Of a stretch of 64,000 nucleotides of DNA, positions 16,316-23,977 are shown piece by piece. The DNA is from Micromonospora marina (GTDB lineage: Bacteria; Actinomycetota; Actinomycetes; Mycobacteriales; Micromonosporaceae), in NCBI RefSeq assembly GCF_900091565.1, contig NZ_FMCV01000013.1, positions 1 through 64,000 on the forward strand, given 5' to 3'. Position numbers and translations under genes: made by a program. Below the pieces are notes generated by a model. The model saw only the letters and a list, made by a program, of their open reading frames with translations. It was not told the DNA's origin and made no database searches. Numbering within the stretch: the first letter of the stretch is position 1; every line of letters starts with the position of its first letter.

Positions 16316-17086
16316 TCACTCGGCGGCCGGGCGGGTCCGCTTCGTGGTCTTCGGCAGCTTCGCCGACGGGGTGGCCGGCTCGGCGGCGGTCGTCTTCGTG
16401 GCGGCCTTGGTCGCGGTCGCCTTGGTGGCGCGGGTGCGCTTCACCGCGGCCGGCTTGGCGGCCACCGCCTCGGCCACCTCGGCCGGGGTGGGCGCCTCGG
16501 TCGTCGCGGCGGCCTTCGGCGTGGTCTCCGGCCTCGGGGCGGTCTCGGTCTTCGTGGCGACCTCGGTGCCGGTGGCCTCGGTGGCCTCGATGTCGGCGTT
16601 CACCGTGTCGGCGGCCTCCAGCACCCCGGCACCGACGACGCGCTCACCGCGGGCGACCAGCTCGGCGTACGCGGCCAGCGCGCGCTCCTGGGCGGCGTGC
16701 GCGCCGGCCACCACGACGGCGGCGTTGCGGGTGGCGGCCTCGCGGAGCTTGTCCAGGGCGGCGGCGTCCCGCAGCTTGTCCAGGTTGGCGGCCTCGCGCA
16801 GCTTCTCCAGGTTGGCCGCCTCGCGGAGCTGGTCGAGGTCGGTGGTGACGGCCCGCTCGCGCAGCCCGGTGGCGGTCTGGTTGGCGGTCTTCAGCGTCTC
16901 GGTGGCCTTCTGGCGCAGTTCGAAGCCGGTGACGACGGCCTTGCCGCCGAGGTCGGCGACGACCCGGGTGCCGAGACCGCTGACCACTGTCGGCAGCTTG
17001 CGCAGCTGCTCCAGGGCCAGCTCACCGGCGCCGGCGGCGGCGTAGAGGGGTGCGGGAATGCGGTTGGTCTTCGGCTGGGTGGTCAT
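16316..17086 (-). CDS. HBHA-like (heparin-binding haemagglutinin-like) protein
   Basis: 256 residues with the three-part HBHA layout. The N-terminal segment contains PLYAAAGAGELALEQLRKLP, close to mycobacterial HBHA. A long coiled coil follows with a 9-residue repeat LDQLREAAN / LEKLREAAN / LDKLRDAAA / LDKLREAAT (residues 84-119). The tail is rich in Lys, Ala, Thr and Pro (KRTRATKATATKAATK), like the heparin-binding end. In mycobacteria the protein is surface-associated and lipid-droplet related; in a non-pathogen the role is probably structural or lipid storage. ATG 17086 overlaps the XRE gene stop by 4 nt. GGAGG lies inside the XRE 3' end. Confidence 0.8.
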   Translation of the reverse strand: MTTQPKTNRIPAPLYAAAGAGELALEQLRKLPTVVSGLGTRVVADLGGKAVVTGFELRQKATETLKTANQTATGLRERAVTTDLDQLREAANLEKLREAANLDKLRDAAALDKLREAATRNAAVVVAGAHAAQERALAAYAELVARGERVVGAGVLEAADTVNADIEATEATGTEVATKTETAPRPETTPKAAATTEAPTPAEVAEAVAAKPAAVKRTRATKATATKAATKTTAAEPATPSAKLPKTTKRTRPAAE

Positions 17087-17709
17087 GACTGCTCCTCCTC
17101 GGCCGCACCGGCGGCCTTCCGGGCCGCCCGGCGGGCGGCCGTCTGCTCAGGGGCGGCGGTGGTCGGAGCGGGCGCGGCGCCCGCTTCGGTGACGGCTACG
17201 GATTCGAGGACCGCCTCGGTCGGCGTGCCCTCCGGCGTGACGGGACCGGTCGCGGCCGCCGCCACCGTCGCCGGGGCCTCCGGCGCGGTGGCCGCCTCGG
17301 TCGTGGTGGCCGTCTCGGTCGTGGTGGCCGTCTCGGTCGTGGTGGCCGCCTCGGTCGCCTCGGCCAGGCGGGCGTTCTCGCGCCGGAACGTCTCGTAGAT
17401 CTGGGTGAGCGACTGCTTCTGGGCCATGGTCAGCTCGGGGTCGACGGCGATCGCCGCGAGCACGCCCTGCCCCTCCTTGTCGTCCAGCAGCCCGGCACGC
17501 AGGTACATCGCCGGGGTGGAGACCCGCAGCGCGCTGGCGAGCTGCTGCAGCACCTCGGCGCTCGGCTTGCGCAGTCCGCGCTCGATCTGGCTCAGGTAGG
17601 GATTGCTGACGCCCGCCTGCTCGGCGAGCTGGCGCAGTGAAATCTTCGCGTTCCGCCGCAGGTCGCGAATGAACCCGCCGACATCGGGAAGGTCCTTGCT
17701 GGTGGCCAT
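17083..17709 (-). CDS. XRE-family regulator with repetitive Thr/Glu-rich tail
   Basis: 208 residues. An N-terminal XRE helix-turn-helix (ISLRQLAEQAGVSNPYLSQI, residues 23-42, then ERGLRKPS) and a conserved PAMYLRAGLLDD segment match the Rv0474-type regulators next to hbhA. After about residue 120 the chain becomes low-complexity, with three repeats of TTTETA encoded by a short tandem DNA repeat at about 17295-17350, ending in basic and acidic clusters. TAGCGT (17721-17716) ends 6 nt before ATG 17709, with TTGCAG at -35 (17-nt spacing). A strong inverted repeat overlaps this promoter, suggesting autoregulation. Confidence 0.88.
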   Translation of the reverse strand: MATSKDLPDVGGFIRDLRRNAKISLRQLAEQAGVSNPYLSQIERGLRKPSAEVLQQLASALRVSTPAMYLRAGLLDDKEGQGVLAAIAVDPELTMAQKQSLTQIYETFRRENARLAEATEAATTTETATTTETATTTEAATAPEAPATVAAAATGPVTPEGTPTEAVLESVAVTEAGAAPAPTTAAPEQTAARRAARKAAGAAEEEQS

Positions 17710-17715
17710 GACTCA

Positions 17716-17770
17716 ACGCTAACCCGGCCTGCTAACTCCTGCAAGCAAATCGCTAGCCAGAGTTAGCAGG
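17716..17770 (-). promoter_or_regulatory. XRE promoter with AGTTAGC inverted repeat
   Basis: On the minus strand TTGCAG (-35), 17 nt, then TAGCGT (-10, 17721-17716) lead into ATG 17709. CCTGCTAACTC (17728-17738) and GAGTTAGCAGG (17760-17770) are perfect 11-bp inverted arms. One arm fills the -35/-10 spacer, the other lies upstream. A third GTTAGC overlaps the -10. The layout fits an operator for the XRE protein, which could also reach the divergent hydrolase promoter. Confidence 0.75.
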
Positions 17771-17823
17771 GTCACTGGAGGTGGGTTGCGGACCCCGTGT
17801 CCCGGTCCGTACCGTTCTCCCCC

Positions 17824-18621
17824 GTGACCAAGATCGATATCAACGGTGCCAAGCTCGCGTACGACGAGAGCGGCACCGGAACCGCCGTGGTGCTGCTGCA
17901 CGCCGGCATCGCCGACCGGCGGATGTGGCGCGGGCAGATCCCGGCGCTCGCGCAGCGACACCGGGTGCTCGCCCTGGACCTGCGCGGCTACGGCGAGTCG
18001 GAGCTGCCGCCCGCGCCGTTCGCCCACCACGACGACGTGATCGGGCTGCTCGACGCGCTGGGCATCGAGCGGGCCGCACTCGTCGGCTGCTCGTTCGGCG
18101 GCCGGGTCGCGGTGGACACCGCGCTCGCCCACCCGGAGCGGGTCTCGGCGCTGGCGCTCCTCGGCGCTCCGGTCTCCGGCACGGAGTGGTCCGAGGAGAC
18201 CGAGCAGCTCTGGGACGAGCTGGTCGGCGACGTGGACCCGGAGGACTTCGCCGCCACCGCCGCCGGGGAGGTGCGGTTCTGGGTCGTCGGCCCGACCCGG
18301 AGCCCGGAGGACGTCGACCCGGAGCTGATCCGGTTCGCCGAGGAGATGGACCGCCGGGCGCTCGCCGCCGAGCAGGCGCTGAGCGCGATCGAGGTGGGCG
18401 AGCTGGACCCGCCGGCCATCGACCGGCTGGGCGAGCTGCGCGTACCGGTGCTCGTCGGCACCGGTGCCGACGACCTGGCCGACATCCGCCGCCTGGCCGA
18501 CCGCATCGCCGACGAGGCCCCGAACGGTGTACGCATGCAAGACGTCCCCGATGCCGCCCACCTGCTCCCCCTGGAGCGCCCCACCGAGACGAACGCCGCC
18601 CTCCTGCCTTTCCTGCCCTGA
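17824..18621 (+). CDS. Alpha/beta-fold hydrolase
   Basis: 265 residues with a complete catalytic set: HAGIADRRMW after the second strand (oxyanion), nucleophile GCSFGGR near Ser94, acid in GTGADDLAD and His in PDAAHLLPLE near the C-terminus. It resembles the carboxylesterase/haloperoxidase-like group (3-oxoadipate enol-lactonase relatives); substrate unknown. GTG 17824 follows TACCGT (17810-17815) by 8 nt, with TTGCGG 18 nt further up as -35. The upstream GTG 17797 lies between these two boxes and would not be transcribed. Confidence 0.85.
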   Translation: MTKIDINGAKLAYDESGTGTAVVLLHAGIADRRMWRGQIPALAQRHRVLALDLRGYGESELPPAPFAHHDDVIGLLDALGIERAALVGCSFGGRVAVDTALAHPERVSALALLGAPVSGTEWSEETEQLWDELVGDVDPEDFAATAAGEVRFWVVGPTRSPEDVDPELIRFAEEMDRRALAAEQALSAIEVGELDPPAIDRLGELRVPVLVGTGADDLADIRRLADRIADEAPNGVRMQDVPDAAHLLPLERPTETNAALLPFLP

Positions 18622-18664
18622 CCTTCTCGCCCTCTCACCGAGATCGGGTGGGCGGGGTGCGGGG

Positions 18665-19624
18665 TCACCAGGCGGGGCGGATGGCGCCCACCGGAAGGCC
18701 GCCGCCGAGCAGGGGCGACTCGGCGTACTCGGTGAGCACGGGGGCGCGCACGTTCAGGCGAGCCAGGGCGGACACCAGGACGGGCGTGCGGGCTCTCGCC
18801 GCACCGTCATCGATCTTCAGGGCCACGGCGCCGACCTCCGGGACCGCCGCCGCGATCACGCCCTCCGCGCCGATCTTGGCGAGCAGGCCGGGTACGCCGC
18901 GCATCAGCCGGGTGTCCTCCGCCTGGGTGCCGCCGACCAGTTCCGGGTACGCCCGCATCGCGTCCGCCACCGTCCGCTCCACGGTGCCCGGCTCGGCACC
19001 GACCAGCCGCAGGAACGCCCGCGCCAACCCGGTCAGCGAGACCGCGAGCACCGGCGCGCCGCAACCGTCGACGCCGACCGCCGCTGCCCGCTCCCCGGTG
19101 ACCTCCTCGATCGTGGCGGTCAGGTGCTGCTGGAGCGGGTGCTCCGGGCGCCAGTAGCCGTCCAGCGGCCAGCCCGCGGCCAGGCAGGTACGCAGCATGC
19201 CGGCGTGCTTGCCGGAGCAGTTCATCAGCACCCGGGCCGGACCGCCGCCGGCCCGCAGCACCGCCTCCCGGGCGGCCTCGCCGAACGGCAGGTCCGGCGG
19301 GCAGTGCAACGCCTCCTCGGTCAGGCCGGCGTCGCGCAGCAGCGCTGTGACCCGCTCGACGTGGAACTCCTCACCCGCGTGGCTCGCCGCGACGAGCGCC
19401 ACGTCGGCCGGACCGGTGAGCGGCAGTCCGGCCCGGAGCATGCCGACCGCCTGCATCGGCTTGCTGGACGAGCGGGGGAAGATCGGCGAGGTGACGTCGC
19501 CGGCCCCGGCGACCGGCTCGCCGGCGGCGTCGAGCACCACCACGGAACCCCGGTGGACGCCCTCCACGAATCCGGACCGGACCACCTCGGCGAGCGGCAC
19601 GCCGCCCTCGTACGTTTTTCCCAC
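18665..19624 (-). CDS. Asparaginase (asparaginase_II family)
   Basis: 319 residues of the PF06089 family, related to Rhizobium thermolabile L-asparaginase rather than to the E. coli type. Visible family motifs: VHRGSVVVLD, SPIFPRSSSKPMQAVGML (residues 46-63), ASHAGEEFHVERV, NCSGKHAGML (near 137) and VDGCGAPVLAV (near 186). The Ser-Ser-Lys and the Cys-Ser-Gly-Lys region form the active site in characterised members. It would release aspartate and ammonia from asparagine. GTG 19624 is set by TACGGT (19637-19632), 7 nt upstream. Confidence 0.88.
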   Translation of the reverse strand: MGKTYEGGVPLAEVVRSGFVEGVHRGSVVVLDAAGEPVAGAGDVTSPIFPRSSSKPMQAVGMLRAGLPLTGPADVALVAASHAGEEFHVERVTALLRDAGLTEEALHCPPDLPFGEAAREAVLRAGGGPARVLMNCSGKHAGMLRTCLAAGWPLDGYWRPEHPLQQHLTATIEEVTGERAAAVGVDGCGAPVLAVSLTGLARAFLRLVGAEPGTVERTVADAMRAYPELVGGTQAEDTRLMRGVPGLLAKIGAEGVIAAAVPEVGAVALKIDDGAARARTPVLVSALARLNVRAPVLTEYAESPLLGGGLPVGAIRPAW

Positions 19625-19718
19625 GGTATGGACCGTACCGAGGGGGCGGACCCGACAGGCGGCGGGGTGACCTGCGACGGCGGACGTACCGGTACGGGGT
19701 CGCCGCCGGGTGTGCCGC

Positions 19719-20561
19719 TTACCGGGCGGCGGCCGGGAGGCCGAGCAGCGTACGGGCCTCGGCAGTGGTCAGCGGAGGCCGCTGGGCGAGCTGGGCGAAG
19801 CCGACCGCCCGCGCGACGAGCTGCATGTTGGACTCCACCGGGCGTCCCTTGGCGTACGTGACAGTGTCCTCCATGCCGACACGCAGGTGGCCGCCGGTCG
19901 ACAGCGAGGCCAGCATCACCGGGATGGTGCTGCGCCCGATGCCGGTGGCCGAGAACGTGGTGCCCTCGGGCAGGTCGCGCAGCATCTGCTGGGCCGCCAC
20001 GAGCGTCGCCGTGGTGCCCGGCATGCCGCCCGGCACCCCCATCACGAAGTCGACGTGCACGTGCCCGCCGTGCGGCGGGCCGTACTTGCCGAGCAGCCGC
20101 TGCAGGGCGGTGAGGTGGCCCAAATCGAAGATCTCGTACTCGGGGACGACGCCCCGCTCCTGCATCCGGGTGTGCAGGTCGACGATGAACTCCCACCGGT
20201 TGAGGAACACGTCGTCGCCGAAGTTGACGGTGCCCATGGTGCAGGAGGCCATGTCCGGCCCGGCGTCGAGCACCGCGAGCCGGGCGGACTCCGGGTCGGT
20301 CACCGCGCCGCCGGAGGAGAGCTGCACGATCAGGTCGGTGCTCTCCCGCAGCGCCGCCACGGTGTCGCGCAGCCGCCCCTGGTCGAGCGTGGGCCGCGCG
20401 TCGTCGTCGCGGATGTGGACGTGGATCACGGCGGCGCCGAGCGCCTCGCACTCCTTGGCGGTCAGCAGCAGCTCGTCGAGCGTCACCGGCAGCGCCGGCA
20501 CCTCCGCCTTCGCCGACTCCGCGCCGGTGGGGGCAACCGTGATCAACGTCCCTGTCGTCAT
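19719..20561 (-). CDS. 3-keto-5-aminohexanoate cleavage-family enzyme (BKACE)
   Basis: 280 residues, TIM-barrel beta-keto acid cleavage enzyme that uses zinc and acetyl-CoA to exchange acyl groups on a beta-keto acid. The zinc motif VIHVHIRDDDARPT (near residue 45), QLSSGGAV, CTMGTVNFGDDVF, HVHVDFVMGVPGG (near 166) and a C-terminal GMEDTV are all present. Founding members act in lysine fermentation; paralogues cover many beta-keto acids, so the substrate is open. TAGGAT (20574-20569) ends 7 nt before ATG 20561. The asparaginase gene lies downstream on the same strand but has its own promoter box. Confidence 0.88.
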   Translation of the reverse strand: MTTGTLITVAPTGAESAKAEVPALPVTLDELLLTAKECEALGAAVIHVHIRDDDARPTLDQGRLRDTVAALRESTDLIVQLSSGGAVTDPESARLAVLDAGPDMASCTMGTVNFGDDVFLNRWEFIVDLHTRMQERGVVPEYEIFDLGHLTALQRLLGKYGPPHGGHVHVDFVMGVPGGMPGTTATLVAAQQMLRDLPEGTTFSATGIGRSTIPVMLASLSTGGHLRVGMEDTVTYAKGRPVESNMQLVARAVGFAQLAQRPPLTTAEARTLLGLPAAAR

Positions 20562-20623
20562 GCCCCGGATCCTAGACGGGCGCCCGCCGCCGGGTCGACC
20601 GGAGGATTTCCGGCGTAAGCGGT

Positions 20624-20677
20624 GTTAAGAAGGGGCCCTTCCTCTACCGGAGGCGTTAATAGGGGGCCCTTCCTTAC
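20624..20677. repeat. GGGGCCC palindromic intergenic repeat, copy 3
   Basis: GTTAAGAAGGGGCCCTTCCT, CTACCGGAGGC, GTTAATAGGGGGCCCTTCCT, TAC: two direct units of the same palindrome. The stop codon of the ygfZ gene (TAA, 20676-20674) lies inside the right unit. Confidence 0.9.
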
Positions 20678-21783
20678 ATGTCAATGGCGGCGGCGCTGTC
20701 GCCGACGAGCAGGCGCGCGTCGTCGGGCGTGTTGCGCTTCAGGACCGCCAGCGCCACCTGACCCAGCTCGTAGTGCTGCACGGCGGTGCCCACGAAGCCG
20801 ACGGTCCGGCCGTCGAGCGTCACCGGCGTACCGGCGGCGGGCGGCTGGTCGCTCGCCACGCCGTCCAGGTGCAGCAGCACGAGCCGGCGGGGCGGCTTGC
20901 CCAGGTTGTGCACCCGGGCGACCGTCTCCTGCCCCCGGTAGCAGCCCTTGTCCAGGTGCACGGCCGGGGCGATCAGGTCCACCTCGGCCGGGATCGTCCG
21001 GTGGTCGGTGTCCACGCCGGCCCGGGCCCGCTTGGCGGCCACCCGGATCGCCTCGTACGCCCACAGCCCGGCCGCCGGCACCCCGGCGCCGCGCAGCTCC
21101 GCCACCACCCCGGCCATTGCCGCCCGGGGCACGAGCAGGTCGACGCCGAGCGCCACCCGCCGGGCCCAACCGCCGATCGGGAGCGGCTTGACGTCGTACA
21201 CCACTGAGGGCCGCGCGGGCAGCTCACCGGAACGGAATTTCGGGCCCGGCACCGCTGCCACGTCGGGAGCGGCCAGCCCGGTGACGCCGAGCGTGTCGAG
21301 CGCACCGGGTGCCTCCGGCCCGACGAGCGACAGCAGCGCGTGGTCGGCGGTGGCGTCGCGCGGGTCGACATTGCTGAAGAACCGCATCTTCTCCAGGTAC
21401 GACAGCAGGCCCTCGGTCATTCCCGGCTCGGTGTCCAGCCAGGTGGTCTCGCCGTCGTCGGCGACCATCGCGTGCTGCTCGACGTGCCCGTGCGGGGAGA
21501 GCACCAGCAGCTCGGTGCCCTGCCAGGGCGCCAGCGCGGCCAGGTGCTGGCTGGTGAGCGTGTGCAGCCAGCCGATCCGCTCCTCGCCGGGCACCGCGAC
21601 CACGCCCCGGTGCGAGCGGTCGACCAGGCCCACGCCGGTGGCCAGGAGCCGCTGCTCGCGCATCGGGTCGCCGTAGTGGGCGGCCACCGGGCCGACGCCC
21701 GCCGTCCGGTGGGCCGGTTCCGGCTGGTCCCGGGTCTGGTCGTCGATGGCGTCGGTGGCCACCGCGCCCGCGATGTCGATCAT
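20674..21783 (-). CDS. ygfZ: YgfZ/GcvT-family folate-binding protein
   Basis: 369 residues of the GcvT-like fold. The diagnostic YgfZ motif KGCYRGQE near residue 278 (Cys is functionally important) and an IPAEVDLIAPAVHLDKG lead-in are present. YgfZ helps maintain certain Fe-S enzymes in a folate-dependent way. ATG 21783 overlaps the Fur stop (ATGA), so it is translated with the regulator. The frame continues upstream only inside the Fur gene. The mycobacterial homologue (Rv0811c, as I recall) also sits beside the aminodeoxychorismate lyase gene. The stop codon is provided by an intergenic repeat. Confidence 0.9.
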   Translation of the reverse strand: MIDIAGAVATDAIDDQTRDQPEPAHRTAGVGPVAAHYGDPMREQRLLATGVGLVDRSHRGVVAVPGEERIGWLHTLTSQHLAALAPWQGTELLVLSPHGHVEQHAMVADDGETTWLDTEPGMTEGLLSYLEKMRFFSNVDPRDATADHALLSLVGPEAPGALDTLGVTGLAAPDVAAVPGPKFRSGELPARPSVVYDVKPLPIGGWARRVALGVDLLVPRAAMAGVVAELRGAGVPAAGLWAYEAIRVAAKRARAGVDTDHRTIPAEVDLIAPAVHLDKGCYRGQETVARVHNLGKPPRRLVLLHLDGVASDQPPAAGTPVTLDGRTVGFVGTAVQHYELGQVALAVLKRNTPDDARLLVGDSAAAIDM

Positions 21784-22211
21784 GTGCGTTCCCCGTCCTG
21801 TGTGCAGCGGCCGCAGACCCCGAAGAGCGCGACATGCCCGATGTCGACCTGGAACCCGCGCTGCTCGTCCAGCTGGTCGGCGAGCGGGCGGAGCATCTCC
21901 GGGGAGATCTCGTCGATCGCCCCGCACTCCCGGCACACCAGGTGCACGTGCTGGTGCTCACCGGCCGCGTGGTAGGTCGGCGAACCGTGCGACAGGTGCG
22001 TGTGCGTCACCAGGCCGAGCCGTTCCAGCAGCTCCAGCGTGCGGTAGATGGTGGTGATGTTGACTCCGGCCGCCACCTCGCGGACCGCTGTGTGCACCTG
22101 CTCCGGGGTGGCGTGCCCCAGATCCAGGACGGCCTGGAGCACCAGTTGCCGCTGCGCCGTCAGCCGCAGCCCGCGCGAGCGGAGCATTTCCGCGAGGGAG
22201 GATTCGGACAC
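21780..22211 (-). CDS. Fur-family metalloregulator
   Basis: 143 residues. Winged-helix DNA-binding part with RLTAQRQLVLQAV and NITTIYRTLELLERLGLV, then the metal-binding dimerisation part HQHVHLVCRECGAIDEI, with CxxC at the first site and CGRC at the C-terminus for the structural zinc. The pattern fits Zur/FurB-type regulators, but the sensed metal cannot be fixed. Coupling to the Fe-S related ygfZ is noteworthy. GTG 22211 follows TATGAT (22223-22218) by 6 nt, hence leaderless. The divergent pabC-like gene starts 68 nt away. Longer frames to 22592 overlap that gene and are rejected. Confidence 0.9.
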   Translation of the reverse strand: MSESSLAEMLRSRGLRLTAQRQLVLQAVLDLGHATPEQVHTAVREVAAGVNITTIYRTLELLERLGLVTHTHLSHGSPTYHAAGEHQHVHLVCRECGAIDEISPEMLRPLADQLDEQRGFQVDIGHVALFGVCGRCTQDGERT

Positions 22212-22279
22212 CCTTCGATCATAGTTCGGCCGCCGCGCCGGCCGTCCCACCGCCGGGGGTACGCCACTACGCTGCGCCA

Positions 22280-23131
22280 GTGGGTACGACACGGGTGGCG
22301 GTGCTCGGCCGGGGGCTCGTACCGGCGGGCGAGCCGGTGCTGCGCGGCGACGACCGGGGCGTCCTGCACGGTGACGGCCTGTTCGAGACGCTGCACCTGC
22401 GGGACGGCCGCCAGTGGCTGCGCGACGCCCACCTGGCCCGGCTGCGGGCCGGTGCGGCGGCGATCGACCTGCCGCTGCCCCCCGATGCCGCGCTCGTCGA
22501 GTTGCTGGACGCGGTGTGCGCCGGCTGGCCCGCGCACACCGAGGGCGCGTTGCGGCTGGTCTGCACGCGGGGACCGGAGGGCGGCGGGCCACCCACGGTG
22601 TACGCCACGCTCGGCGAGGTGCCCGCGTCCGCCCGCCTGGCCCGGCGTGACGGGGTGACTGTCGCCACGCTGCCGCTCGGGGTGGCCGCCCGGTCCCGCC
22701 CGGAACTGCTGTGGCTGCCCAGCGGTGTGAAGTCCATCTCGTACGCGCTCAGCACCGCCGCCCGGCGGTGGGCGCAGCGCAGCGGCGTGGACGACGTGCT
22801 CTGGGTCTCGACCGACGGCTACGTGCTGGAGGGGCCCACCGCGAACGTGGTGTGGCTGATCGGCGGCCGTCTCCTCACGGTGCCGGCGGCCCGGACCGGG
22901 ATCCTGCCCGGCGTGACCGCCCACCATCTCCTGAGCCGCGCCGGGGAGCTGGGCCTGGACGCCGGTGAGCACCTGCCGACGGTGCCCGACCTGCACGAGG
23001 CCGAGGCCGTCTGGCTGACCAGCTCGCTGCGCGGCCCGGCGGAGGTCACGACCCTGGACGGCATTCCCCGCCCGAGTTCCCCTTTGACCCGGCGCATCCA
23101 GACCCTCCTGGGCTTCCCCCCACCCCGTTGA
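22280..23131 (+). CDS. pabC: Class IV aminotransferase, probable aminodeoxychorismate lyase
   Basis: 283 residues, PLP fold type IV. GDGLFETLHLRDGRQ (residues 37-51), the Lys in GVKSISYAL (near 155, PLP Schiff base) and LEGPTANVVWLIGG (near 190) are the family landmarks. Aminodeoxychorismate lyase gives p-aminobenzoate for folate; branched-chain or D-amino acid transaminase activity cannot be excluded. The same gene flanks ygfZ in mycobacteria (Rv0812), which supports a folate link. TACGCT (22268-22273) ends 6 nt before GTG 22280. Confidence 0.85.
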   Translation: MGTTRVAVLGRGLVPAGEPVLRGDDRGVLHGDGLFETLHLRDGRQWLRDAHLARLRAGAAAIDLPLPPDAALVELLDAVCAGWPAHTEGALRLVCTRGPEGGGPPTVYATLGEVPASARLARRDGVTVATLPLGVAARSRPELLWLPSGVKSISYALSTAARRWAQRSGVDDVLWVSTDGYVLEGPTANVVWLIGGRLLTVPAARTGILPGVTAHHLLSRAGELGLDAGEHLPTVPDLHEAEAVWLTSSLRGPAEVTTLDGIPRPSSPLTRRIQTLLGFPPPR

Positions 23132-23132
23132 C

Positions 23133-23182
23133 CATGGAGTTGGCGGTGCCGGGGCGCCCGACTTGTCGCCGCCAACTTCATG
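23133..23182. terminator. Bidirectional hairpin terminator between pabC and nitrobindin
   Basis: CATGGAGTTGGCGG (23133-23146) pairs with CCGCCAACTTCATG (23169-23182): 14 bp with one G-U wobble and a 22-nt loop. It lies between two convergent genes. Confidence 0.65.
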
Positions 23183-23203
23183 ATCGCCGGGAACTGAGGC
23201 GGG

Positions 23204-23794
23204 TCAGCCGGCCACCCGGGTCAGGCGGGCGGACAGGTGCGGGCTCAAGGGCTGACCGACGGCGGCCATCTCCTGCGCGTAGAGCAGGGCGCCCTCGACG
23301 ATGCCGAACAGTCGGGCACCGGCGGTGACCTCCTTCGCCGTGGCGGTACGCACGACCGCGTCGGTGGCGAACTCGATCTGGGTGCCCTTGCGCTTGCCGA
23401 TGTGCAGCTCCATCACGCCGGTCGGCGTGGTCATCAGCGCCTCCAGCTCGTCGGTCACCCGCTCACCGTCGAGCACCGGACGCCACCAACCCACCTCACG
23501 GCCGGCGGGGCGGACCGGACGGCTCTGCTCGTCGAGGATCCAGGCCCGCGACTCGTAGAACAGGAACGGCCGGCCGTCGTGGCTGATCCGGATCTCCTGC
23601 GCGTAGTCGAAGTCCTCGATCGTCGGGAACCCACCCCGGCCCCGGCCACGCCACACCCCGATGTACGGCAGCAGGCCGTCCAGGCTCGGGTGCAGCTTCG
23701 GGCCGACGCGCAGGTCGTGACTCTCCTCGTACGGGTACTCCTCGACCGGCGGCGCGTTCAACCACGGCGGCTGAAGCGGATTCTCACTATTCAC
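23204..23794 (-). CDS. Nitrobindin / FABP-like heme protein (DUF1794, THAP4-like)
   Basis: 196 residues. A small beta-barrel with the nitrobindin motif GVWRGRGRGGFP (GxWxGxG) near residue 46, FDYAQEIRISHDGRPFLFYE, and a His in the C-terminal strand (HLSARLTRV) that would be the heme ligand. Bacterial nitrobindins bind ferric heme and react with NO or peroxynitrite. The N-terminal 30 residues are a Pro-rich extension. GTG 23794 has AAGGTGG 4 nt upstream. Homologous to mycobacterial Rv0813c, also next to pabC. Confidence 0.9.
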   Translation of the reverse strand: MNSENPLQPPWLNAPPVEEYPYEESHDLRVGPKLHPSLDGLLPYIGVWRGRGRGGFPTIEDFDYAQEIRISHDGRPFLFYESRAWILDEQSRPVRPAGREVGWWRPVLDGERVTDELEALMTTPTGVMELHIGKRKGTQIEFATDAVVRTATAKEVTAGARLFGIVEGALLYAQEMAAVGQPLSPHLSARLTRVAG

Positions 23795-23849
23795 AGCGCC
23801 ACCTTCGTTCGCGACTGCGGGGCTCGCAAAACCGGCTCACTCCTCGCGC

Positions 23850-23954
23850 TCACCACTTACCTCTAGCTATGCGGACCGCGACGTACCCCAGGCCACCGGC
23901 CAGCGCGCCCAGGCCGGCGACCAGCAGGCTGACGAACCCGATCTCGGTAACCAT
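23850..23954 (-). CDS. Small single-helix membrane protein (34 aa)
   Basis: A 34-residue frame: MVTEIG, then a hydrophobic helix FVSLLVAGLGALAGGLGYVA, ending VRIARGKW, so N-out/C-in with a basic cytoplasmic tail. Function unknown. Support for it being real: TAGGAT (23967-23962) ends exactly 7 nt before ATG 23954, the same layout as neighbouring genes; codons are G/C-ended; and it fills an otherwise unexplained gap. Its -10 overlaps that of the divergent DsrE gene. Confidence 0.65.
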   Translation of the reverse strand: MVTEIGFVSLLVAGLGALAGGLGYVAVRIARGKW

Positions 23955-23961
23955 CCGGGCC

Positions 23962-23971
23962 ATCCTATGCT
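23962..23971. promoter_or_regulatory. Overlapping divergent -10 boxes (34-aa protein / DsrE gene)
   Basis: ATCCTATGCT contains TATGCT (23966-23971) for ATG 23978 on the plus strand (6-nt gap) and TAGGAT (23967-23962) for ATG 23954 on the minus strand (7-nt gap). The two start codons are only 23 nt apart. Polymerase can serve only one direction at a time. Confidence 0.7.
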
Positions 23972-23977
23972 GGCGTC

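Noticed and set aside
17295..17350. Short tandem repeats considered as a CRISPR or regulatory array
   Set aside because: The units are contiguous, in frame and encode TTTETA in the XRE protein tail; there are no spacers.
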